Of a stretch of 5,156 bases of DNA, positions 1 to 5,156 are shown piece after piece. A program made the translations under genes and the position numbers. How positions within the stretch are numbered: position 1 is the first letter of the stretch; each line of letters opens with the position of its first letter. The notes beneath the pieces are model-generated. The model had not been told where the DNA came from, did not search any database, and saw only the letters and a program-made list of their open reading frames with translations. This DNA is from Lichenicola sp964249915 (GTDB lineage Bacteria > Pseudomonadota > Alphaproteobacteria > Acetobacterales > Acetobacteraceae): contig CAXUEL010000243.1 in NCBI GenBank assembly GCA_964249915.1, positions 1 through 5,156 on the forward strand, read 5' to 3'.

Positions 1-73
1 GCCTTTGGCTGGCGCGCGGCAGGGCCTGCCAGGCGCGGTGCAGCGGGTGCAGACCGGGAGAAGCGTTCGGCAT
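1..73 (-). CDS. Possible divergent gene, N-terminal fragment only (unknown product)
   Basis: Reading the minus strand from an ATG at 73-71 gives an open frame that runs off the left edge, with 24 complete codons. The peptide begins MPNASPGLHPLHRAWQALP, and most codons end in G or C, as in the genes to the right. It looks more protein-like than the forward frames over the same bases. An AGGA at 89-86 on the minus strand lies 12 nt before the ATG, which is a weak and distant Shine-Dalgarno. The frame is also open further upstream, with a GTG at 166-164, so the start is uncertain. No family can be recognised from so few residues. If real, it would be transcribed away from the argE-like gene and share the 74-188 region with it. 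It could equally be a chance frame. Confidence 0.35.
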   Translation of the reverse strand, partial: MPNASPGLHPLHRAWQALPRASQR

Positions 74-154
74 CGGGTCAGCCGATCCTGGCGGCGCGCC
101 CGGTCTCCGGCAAGTGCGGGGGTCCGGTTCGCCACGCGGGACGCTCGGCGGCCA

Positions 155-182
155 TTGCCGCGGCACCAGCCGCGTATAGGAT
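155..182 (+). promoter_or_regulatory. Candidate sigma70-like promoter for the argE-like gene
   Basis: TTGCCG at 155-160 matches four of six bases of the -35 consensus. After a 16-bp spacer, TAGGAT at 177-182 matches four of six bases of the -10 consensus. A transcript would then begin close to 189, at or next to the ATG itself, giving a leaderless or nearly leaderless mRNA. The 16-bp inverted repeat CGCGG-N6-CCGCG (159-174) lies almost entirely in the spacer and could be an operator. Both hexamers are weak, and short inverted repeats are common in such GC-rich DNA, so this is a suggestion only. Confidence 0.25.
178..181 (+). promoter_or_regulatory. Candidate Shine-Dalgarno for the argE-like gene
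   Basis: AGGA at 178-181 ends 7 nt before the ATG at 189, a good spacing, and supports that start codon. It overlaps the candidate -10 hexamer (177-182). Only one of the two roles can apply to a given transcript: if transcription starts near 189, this element is not in the mRNA. Confidence 0.45.
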
Positions 183-188
183 GCCTGC

Positions 189-1355
189 ATGCCAAGCCCG
201 GAGCGCCTGTCCACCGTCGAGATCCTGGGAAAGCTGGTCGCGTTCGACACGACCAGCCGCAACAGCAACCTCGAGCTGATCGACTGGATCCGCGACTACC
301 TCGACGGGTTCGGCGTCCGGAGCCGCCTGAGCTTCGACGCGACCGGGACCAAGGCCAACCTTCATGCCCTGCTCGGCCCCGAGGCCGGAGGCGGGCTGGC
401 GCTGTCCGGCCACGTCGACACGGTGCCGGTGGACGGGCAGGACTGGAGCACGGACCCGTTCGCGCTGCACCTGGCGGACGGCCGCGCCACCGCACGCGGG
501 GCGGTGGACATGAAGGGGTTCGTCGCCTCCGCCCTGGCGGCGGTGCCGGACCTGCTGGCGCTGGAGCTGCGGCGGCCGGTGCACCTGTTCGTCAGCTACA
601 ACGAGGAGGTGGACTGCGACGGCGCGCGCGTGCTGATGCGCGAGCTCGCCCCCGAGGCGCGGCCGGCGCTGTGCGTGGTCGGCGAGCCGTCGATGATGAA
701 GCCGATCACCGCGCACAAGGGGCGGCTGTCGGTGCGCGTCACCGCGACCGGGCGGGCCGGGCATTCCAGCCAGCCGGCGCTCGGCGTGAACGCCGTTCAC
801 GCGGCCGCGGAGGCGATCGCCTGGGTGGCGGCGGAAGGGCGGCGGCTGGAGGCGGAAGGGCGTCGGGAAGCCGGGTTCGATCCGCCGAACAGCACGATCC
901 ATGTCGGGCTGATGGAAGGCGGCTCGATCCTGAACATCATCCCCGGGCACGCCAGCTTCGAGATGGAATGGCGCACGATCCCCGGCGACGACGCGGCGGT
1001 CGAGCTGGAGCAGATGCGGGCGCACCTGCGGAACACCACCGAGCGCTGGATGAAGGCGGTGGATCCCGAGGCCGGCTTCCGCTTCGAGGCGCTGGACCTG
1101 CTGCCGCCGCTGTCGCTCGACCCGGGCCACCCGCTGGTCGGGCTGGTCAAGCAGGCCAGCGGCGCCAACCGGGAAGGCAAGGTCAGCTACGGCACCGAGG
1201 CCGGCATCTTCCAGGATGCGGGGATCGCCAGCATCGTCTGCGGCCCGGGCGACATCGCCCAGGCGCACAAGGCGGACGAGTGGATCGCGCTGGACCAGCT
1301 CGAGGCGTGCGACGGCTTCATCCGCCGGATCGCCCGGCACCTGACGCGCCCATGA
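189..1355 (+). CDS. argE: Acetylornithine deacetylase (ArgE-type, M20 metallopeptidase family)
   Basis: This 388-residue cytosolic protein belongs to the M20/ArgE family, which hydrolyses N2-acetyl-L-ornithine to ornithine and acetate in the linear arginine pathway; relatives act on other N-acyl amino acids. The full two-metal site is visible: SGHVDTVP with ligand His75 and catalytic Asp77, bridging Asp107 in GAVDMKG, the catalytic/ligand pair Glu139-Glu140 in YNEEVDC, Glu166 in VGEPS, and the C-terminal ligand His360 in QAHKADEW. The inserted lid/dimerisation domain spans roughly residues 175-285 and carries the family GHSSQP motif. The length is normal for ArgE, and the ATG at 189 has AGGA 7 nt upstream. 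Small departures from the motifs I associate with the family are GAVDMKG for GTCDMKG and VDC for VGC near the active site. No other arg gene is nearby. The next gene is another amidohydrolase, so the true substrate may be a different acyl amino acid. Family is certain; the exact substrate is inferred. Confidence 0.93.
   Translation: MPSPERLSTVEILGKLVAFDTTSRNSNLELIDWIRDYLDGFGVRSRLSFDATGTKANLHALLGPEAGGGLALSGHVDTVPVDGQDWSTDPFALHLADGRATARGAVDMKGFVASALAAVPDLLALELRRPVHLFVSYNEEVDCDGARVLMRELAPEARPALCVVGEPSMMKPITAHKGRLSVRVTATGRAGHSSQPALGVNAVHAAAEAIAWVAAEGRRLEAEGRREAGFDPPNSTIHVGLMEGGSILNIIPGHASFEMEWRTIPGDDAAVELEQMRAHLRNTTERWMKAVDPEAGFRFEALDLLPPLSLDPGHPLVGLVKQASGANREGKVSYGTEAGIFQDAGIASIVCGPGDIAQAHKADEWIALDQLEACDGFIRRIARHLTRP
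830..862 (+). repeat. Short in-frame direct repeat inside the argE-like gene
   Basis: GGCGGAAGGGCG occurs at 830-841 and again at 851-862, 21 bp apart. It encodes a duplicated AEGRR around residues 215-226, in the surface loop of the lid domain. The offset of exactly seven codons would fit a small in-frame duplication, though Arg/Glu/Ala-rich loops in GC-rich genes often look like this. Confidence 0.5.
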
Positions 1356-1393
1356 GCGGTCCGACGTGAGCGCGCCGGCGTGAGCGTTTCGGC
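1352..1393 (+). repeat. Degenerate 14-bp tandem repeat (three units) at the argE-M14 junction
   Basis: Three consecutive units, ATGAGCGGTCCGAC (1352), GTGAGCGCGCCGGC (1366) and GTGAGCGTTTCGGC (1380), share the consensus RTGAGCGNNYCGRC. The first unit overlaps the stop of the argE-like gene (TGA 1353-1355), and the third begins with the GTG start of the M14 gene. Each unit opens with a start codon overlapping a TGA. This creates two five-residue reading frames, 1352-1369 (MSGPT) and 1366-1383 (MSAPA), each ending in the stop that overlaps the next start. The repeat is seen directly; a role in translational coupling is inferred. Confidence 0.7.
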
Positions 1394-2435
1394 TGCGGAC
1401 GACCCGCCGGGGGCCGGCGGGGCACGGCAGCCGGGCGGCGGCGCGGAGCCGACCTCCACCGCGCCGGAGCTTCCTGGCCTGCCCAACACCGTGCGCCTGC
1501 CGCGCTTCGAGGTGCGCCTGCGGCCGCCGGACCTGTCGGCCTGGCGCGACGGCAACACCGGGCTGCAGGGGGTGATGCAGTTCGATTCCGGCCAGCCCGG
1601 GCCGCACGTGGCGATCACCGCGCTGATGCACGGCAACGAGATCACCGGCGCCATCGTGCTGGACGAGCTGCTCCGCACCGGCTTCCGGCCGCTGTGCGGC
1701 AGGTTGTCTGTGGGGTTCCTGAACCTGGCCGCGTTCGCCCGCTTCGATGCCGGGCAGCCGACGGCGTCGCGCTTCGTCGACGAGGACATGAACCGGCTCT
1801 GGGACGAGACCATCCTGGGCAGCCGACGCAACTCGGTGGAGCTGTCGCGGGCGCGCGAGCTGAGGCCGCTGTTCGACGAGGTGGACATCCTGGTCGACCT
1901 CCACTCGATGCTGTGGCCGTCGGAGCCGCTGATCCTGAGCGGGCCGACCGACAAGGGGCGACGCTTCGCGCTGACCCTGGGCACGCCGGCGATGGTGGTC
2001 ACCGATCACGGGCACAGCAGCGGCCTGCGGCTGATCGACTACCGGCCGTTCACCGATCCCGACGACCGGCGCGTCGCCTGCCTGGTCGAGGCCGGGCCGC
2101 ACTGGGAGCCGGAAACGGTGGACACGGCACGGATCGCGGTGCGCGCGGTGCTGCGCGAGACCGGGATGATGCAGTCGGTGCCGCTGCCCGGGCCGTCGCC
2201 GCGGCCGCGCTGCGCCGCGGTCACCAGCGTGATCACCGCCAGCACCGGCAGCTTCTCCTTCACCCAGTCGTTCCGCGGCGGCGAGGTGATCCGCGAGGCC
2301 GGCACGCTGATCGCGCGCGACGGCGGCATCGAGATACGCACGCCGCACGACGACTGCCTGCTGGTGATGCCGAGCCTGCGGCCCAGCCGCGGGCATACCG
2401 CGGTCCGGCTGGCGCGGCTGGCCGACGGCGGCTGA
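1380..2435 (+). CDS. Succinylglutamate desuccinylase/aspartoacylase-like M14 zinc deacylase
   Basis: This 351-residue protein belongs to the AstE/AspA (M14) family of zinc amidohydrolases, which remove an acyl group from N-acyl amino acids. The zinc site is visible as MHGNE (His84, Glu87) and DLHS (His175). DMNR (136-139) is the family substrate-binding motif, and Glu237 in VEAGPHW is the expected catalytic glutamate. The core starts near residue 35; the residues before it are low-complexity, rich in Gly, Ala, Pro and Asp. The C-terminal 80 residues look like the family's beta-rich domain. The GTG start at 1380 lies 24 bp after the argE-like stop with no good Shine-Dalgarno. It sits in the stop/start ladder, so translation may depend on coupling. 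An in-frame GTG at 1491 would begin at the core but also lacks a ribosome site. It is probably not AstE itself, as no other ast gene is present. N-acetyl-diaminobutyrate deacetylase (DoeB) belongs to the same family. The substrate is unknown. Confidence 0.88.
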   Translation: MSVSAADDPPGAGGARQPGGGAEPTSTAPELPGLPNTVRLPRFEVRLRPPDLSAWRDGNTGLQGVMQFDSGQPGPHVAITALMHGNEITGAIVLDELLRTGFRPLCGRLSVGFLNLAAFARFDAGQPTASRFVDEDMNRLWDETILGSRRNSVELSRARELRPLFDEVDILVDLHSMLWPSEPLILSGPTDKGRRFALTLGTPAMVVTDHGHSSGLRLIDYRPFTDPDDRRVACLVEAGPHWEPETVDTARIAVRAVLRETGMMQSVPLPGPSPRPRCAAVTSVITASTGSFSFTQSFRGGEVIREAGTLIARDGGIEIRTPHDDCLLVMPSLRPSRGHTAVRLARLADGG

Positions 2436-2517
2436 TCGTGCCGGGGATCACGGTGCGGAGGTTGGCGATGCGGGGGCTGGCGGTGATGGCACGGCGCGTG
2501 CAGGCTTCGGTCACGCT

Positions 2518-2538
2518 CCGGTGAACCGGAACCGGTGA
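2518..2538 (+). repeat. Direct repeat CCGGTGA upstream of the permease
   Basis: Two copies of CCGGTGA lie 14 bp apart (2518-2524 and 2532-2538) with a third CCGG at 2526-2529. CCGGT at 2518-2522 is also complementary to ACCGG at 2525-2529, so a very short hairpin is possible. The position just before the permease ribosome site would suit an operator or leader structure, but the sequence is too short to claim function. Confidence 0.35.
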
Positions 2539-2557
2539 GGCGACCGCATCGTCCGGC

Positions 2558-2562
2558 AGGAG
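2558..2562 (+). promoter_or_regulatory. Shine-Dalgarno deciding the permease start
   Basis: AGGAG at 2558-2562 ends 11 nt before the ATG at 2574. The spacing is slightly long, but it is the only good ribosome site here. It favours the ATG over the in-frame GTG at 2535, which lies upstream of this site and would add 13 Arg/Pro-rich residues not expected in the family. Confidence 0.6.
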
Positions 2563-2573
2563 TTCCCCAGCGC

Positions 2574-4046
2574 ATGTCCCAGTCCGCCGCCCAGGTGCAG
2601 CCATCCGCCCTCTGGCGGCGCAAGCCGATCGAGCAGTTCACCGGGGCGCCAGAGGACGGGCCGTCGCTGAAGCGGGTGCTGGGGCCGGGGGCGCTGGTGG
2701 CGCTGGGCATCGGCTGCACCATCGGCGCAGGGTTGTTCTCGCTCACCGGGATCGCCGCGTCGGAGAACGCGGGGCCGGCGGTGGTGCTGTCCTACCTGGT
2801 GGCGGCGATCGGCTGCGGCTTCGCCGGACTGTGCTACAGCGAGCTGTCCAGCATGATCCCGATCGCGGGCAGCGCTTACACCTACGCCTATGCGACGCTG
2901 GGCGAGTTCGTGGCGTGGATCATCGGCTGGGACCTGGTGCTGGAATACGCGGTGGCGGCGGCCGCGGTGGCGGTGAGCTGGTCGCGCTATGCGGTGAAGC
3001 TGCTCGGCATCTTCGGGGTGTCGCTGCCGCCGCGGCTGTGCGCGTCGCCGTACGAGACGGTGCATCTGGCGGATGGCAGCAGTGCTGTGGGACTGGTCAA
3101 CCTGCCGGCGGTGTTCGTGATCGTGTGCGTGTCGCTGCTGCTGATGCGGGGCGTGTCGGAATCGGCGCGGGTCAACAACGTGATCGTGGCGATCAAGATC
3201 GCGGTGATCCTGGCGGTGATCGGCTTCGGCATCCCGTTCATCCGGACCGAGAACTACGTGCCGTTCATCCCGCCCAACACCGGCAGCTTCGGCCAGTTCG
3301 GCATCTCGGGAGTGATGCGGGCGGCGGGGACGATCTTCTTCGCCTATGTCGGCTTCGACGCGGTGTCGACCTGCGCGCAGGAGGCGCGGAACCCCAGGCG
3401 CGACATGCCGATCGGCATCCTGGGCAGCCTGGCGATCTGCACGGTGGCGTACATCGCCTTCTCCCTCGTGCTCACCGGCATGCTGAACTACCACCGCATG
3501 CTGAACGACCCGGCGCCGGTCGCCACCGCGATCGACCAGACGCCGTACGGCTGGCTCAAGCTCGCGGTGAACTTCGGCATCCTGTGCGGCTTCACCTCCG
3601 TGCTGCTGGTGCTGCTGCTGGGGCAGAGCCGGGTGTTCTTCGCCATGTCCACCGACGGGCTGCTGCCGCGGCTGTTCTGCGCGGTGCACCCGCGCTGGCA
3701 GACGCCTTGGCGCTCCAACCTGTTCTTCATGGTGCTGACCAGCCTGCTCAGCGCGTTCCTGCCGATCAGCCAGCTCGGCCACATGACCTCGATCGGCACC
3801 CTGCTGGCGTTCATCATCGTGTGCATCGGGGTGATGATCCTGCGCCGGCGCGATCCGGGGCGCGAGCGCGGCTTCCGGGTGCCGTTCGGGTCGGTGGTGC
3901 CGGTGCTGGGCGTGCTGTCCTGCGGCGCGATCATGGCGTCGCTGGACGGGCTCACCTGGATCCGGCTGGTGATCTGGCTGCTGCTCGGGCTGGCGGTGTT
4001 CTTCGGCTACAGCCGGCGGCACAGCCGGCTCGGGCGCGCGGCCTGA
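2574..4046 (+). CDS. Amino acid permease, CAT-type APC superfamily transporter
   Basis: From the ATG at 2574 this is a 490-residue inner-membrane transporter of the APC superfamily. It resembles the cationic amino acid transporter (CAT, 2.A.3.3) group, which includes bacterial YfnA/GkApcT-type proteins. A soluble N-terminus (1-35) is followed by about 12-13 hydrophobic segments, roughly at 38-60, 66-88, 98-120, 122-145, 176-192, 203-222, 246-264, 279-302, 326-352, 380-398, 402-422, 441-457 and 462-478. The first carries the unwound glycine-rich substrate motif GIGCTIGAG (45-53). Other group hallmarks are PIAGSAYTYAY (96-106), GWDLVLEYA (118-126), FFAYVGFDAVST (255-266) leading into EARNPRRDMPIGI, GQSRVFFAMSTDGLLP (350-365) and RGFRVPF near 432. 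The family imports amino acids, usually with protons. The substrate cannot be read from sequence and need not be cationic. The gene lies 138 bp after the M14 deacylase and 33 bp before hemB, so it is probably co-transcribed with hemB. Confidence 0.93.
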   Translation: MSQSAAQVQPSALWRRKPIEQFTGAPEDGPSLKRVLGPGALVALGIGCTIGAGLFSLTGIAASENAGPAVVLSYLVAAIGCGFAGLCYSELSSMIPIAGSAYTYAYATLGEFVAWIIGWDLVLEYAVAAAAVAVSWSRYAVKLLGIFGVSLPPRLCASPYETVHLADGSSAVGLVNLPAVFVIVCVSLLLMRGVSESARVNNVIVAIKIAVILAVIGFGIPFIRTENYVPFIPPNTGSFGQFGISGVMRAAGTIFFAYVGFDAVSTCAQEARNPRRDMPIGILGSLAICTVAYIAFSLVLTGMLNYHRMLNDPAPVATAIDQTPYGWLKLAVNFGILCGFTSVLLVLLLGQSRVFFAMSTDGLLPRLFCAVHPRWQTPWRSNLFFMVLTSLLSAFLPISQLGHMTSIGTLLAFIIVCIGVMILRRRDPGRERGFRVPFGSVVPVLGVLSCGAIMASLDGLTWIRLVIWLLLGLAVFFGYSRRHSRLGRAA

Positions 4047-4047
4047 C

Positions 4048-4079
4048 GTGCCGCGGTACGGTCTGCGATGGAGCCCCGG

Positions 4080-4083
<4 letters not shown>
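4048..4083 (+). other. Mini-ORF bridging the permease stop and hemB start
   Basis: A GTG one base after the permease stop opens an 11-residue frame (MPRYGLRWSPG) whose TGA at 4081-4083 overlaps the hemB ATG at 4080 as ATGA. It has no Shine-Dalgarno of its own and is probably not a functional peptide. It is listed because the same stop-to-start arrangement occurs at the two preceding junctions. Confidence 0.25.
4070..4073 (+). promoter_or_regulatory. Shine-Dalgarno deciding the hemB start
   Basis: GGAG at 4070-4073 ends 6 nt before the ATG at 4080, an ideal spacing. The alternative in-frame ATG at 4068 overlaps this site and has no comparable motif upstream. The start at 4080 is therefore preferred; using 4068 would add only four residues (MEPR). 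Confidence 0.65.
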
Positions 4084-5071
<988 letters not shown>

Positions 5072-5072
<1 letters not shown>

Positions 5073-5156
5073 TGCGGCGTCGCAGTCCGTTGGTGCGGGT
5101 GCTGCGCGGGGTCGCGGGCGGGCTCGGGGCGGTGCTGCTGGTGGTCGTGCTGGGCG
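5072..5156 (+). CDS. N-terminal fragment of a putative membrane or exported protein
   Basis: An ATG at 5072-5074 shares its A with the hemB stop (TGATG) and opens a frame that stays open to the right edge, with 28 complete codons. The peptide begins MRRRSPLVRVLRGVAGGLG and continues into a run of Ala, Val and Leu. A basic N-terminus followed by a hydrophobic segment is typical of a signal anchor, first membrane helix or signal peptide. The one-base overlap suggests translational coupling to hemB, as no separate ribosome site is obvious. The codons are strongly G/C-ending like the neighbours. The family cannot be told from this fragment. Confidence 0.6.

Larger units (their letters stand above)
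74..188. promoter_or_regulatory. Intergenic/upstream region of the argE-like gene
   Basis: This 115-bp stretch has no convincing coding frame and lies between a possible leftward gene and the argE-like gene. It is GC-rich with several short inverted repeats, of which the clearest is CGCGG-N6-CCGCG at 159-174. The only AT-rich spot is around 175-182, just before the argE-like start, where the candidate -10/Shine-Dalgarno element lies. No terminator or riboswitch-like structure was seen. Confidence 0.4.
2436..2573 (+). other. Intergenic region before the amino acid permease
   Basis: This 138-bp gap contains no recognised gene, terminator or strong promoter. It holds a 28-codon ORF starting with GTG 2 nt after the M14 stop (2438-2524), rich in arginine and beginning MPGITVRRLAMRGLAV, with no Shine-Dalgarno. 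A six-codon frame follows at 2521-2538 (MNRNR). The stop of each overlaps the next GTG. CCGGTGA occurs at 2518-2524 and 2532-2538 with another CCGG between (2526-2529), which could form a small hairpin or be an operator. These small frames are most likely untranslated or leader-like. Confidence 0.45.

Noticed and set aside
173..195. Minus-strand promoter (TTGGCA at 195-190 with TATACG at 178-173) for the possible divergent gene
   Set aside because: The hexamers look fair but the spacer is only 11 bp, too short for a sigma70-type promoter.
5..1369. 454-codon plus-strand frame overlapping the argE-like gene
   Set aside because: Arg/Gly/Ala-rich shadow in another frame; the argE-like frame carries all M20 metal ligands.
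78..2396. 772-codon open frame on the minus strand across the argE-like and M14 genes
   Set aside because: It is antisense to two genes with complete catalytic motifs. Its translation is low-complexity Arg/Pro/Ala/His-rich with no family motif, as expected of a shadow frame in very GC-rich coding DNA.
2438..2524. 28-residue Arg-rich ORF as a real small gene
   Set aside because: No Shine-Dalgarno and nothing recognisable. It is kept only as part of the junction description because its stop overlaps the next GTG.
4020..4079. Terminator between the permease and hemB
   Set aside because: No stable hairpin followed by a T run is visible, and the 33-bp gap argues for co-transcription.

Overview
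This 5.2 kb window comes from a very GC-rich bacterial chromosome, with nearly every third codon position G or C. The best guess is a proteobacterium. The HemB and ArgE proteins read like alphaproteobacterial (Rhodospirillales/Acetobacteraceae-type) family members, but that is recall of family style and not a search result, so the taxonomy is tentative. No rRNA, tRNA, CRISPR array, insertion sequence, prophage or origin is visible. Coding density and codon use are uniform, with no sign of recent transfer.

Layout. Positions 1-73 may hold the first 24 codons of a divergent gene on the minus strand (weak call). Positions 74-188 are a short intergenic region with a candidate promoter and Shine-Dalgarno for the first rightward gene. 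Four complete plus-strand genes follow: an ArgE-type M20 deacetylase (189-1355), an M14 succinylglutamate desuccinylase/aspartoacylase-like zinc deacylase (1380-2435), a CAT-type APC amino acid permease (2574-4046) and porphobilinogen synthase HemB (4080-5072). A fifth gene starts at 5072, one base inside the hemB stop, and runs off the right edge. Its visible part is a basic N-terminus plus a hydrophobic segment.

How they fit together. All genes on the plus strand are tightly packed (gaps 24, 138 and 33 bp, then a 1-bp overlap), so they may form one or two operons. Two metal-dependent amidohydrolases that free amino acids from N-acyl groups, followed by an amino acid permease, suggest uptake and de-acylation of amino acids or amino acid derivatives. 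This differs from a classical arginine operon, as no other arg gene is present. HemB consumes a delta-amino acid (5-aminolevulinate), so the adjacent permease could conceivably supply it; that is only a hypothesis.

The most unusual signal is at the gene junctions. A degenerate 14-bp tandem repeat at 1352-1393 makes a ladder of overlapping stop/start codons (ATGA, GTGA, GTGA) linking the argE-like stop to the M14 start. Similar stop-to-start chains through tiny ORFs can be traced at the next two junctions, and hemB touches its downstream neighbour through TGATG. This may be termination-reinitiation coupling or a by-product of GC-rich sequence. No clear new biological system is visible; the genes themselves are ordinary family members.
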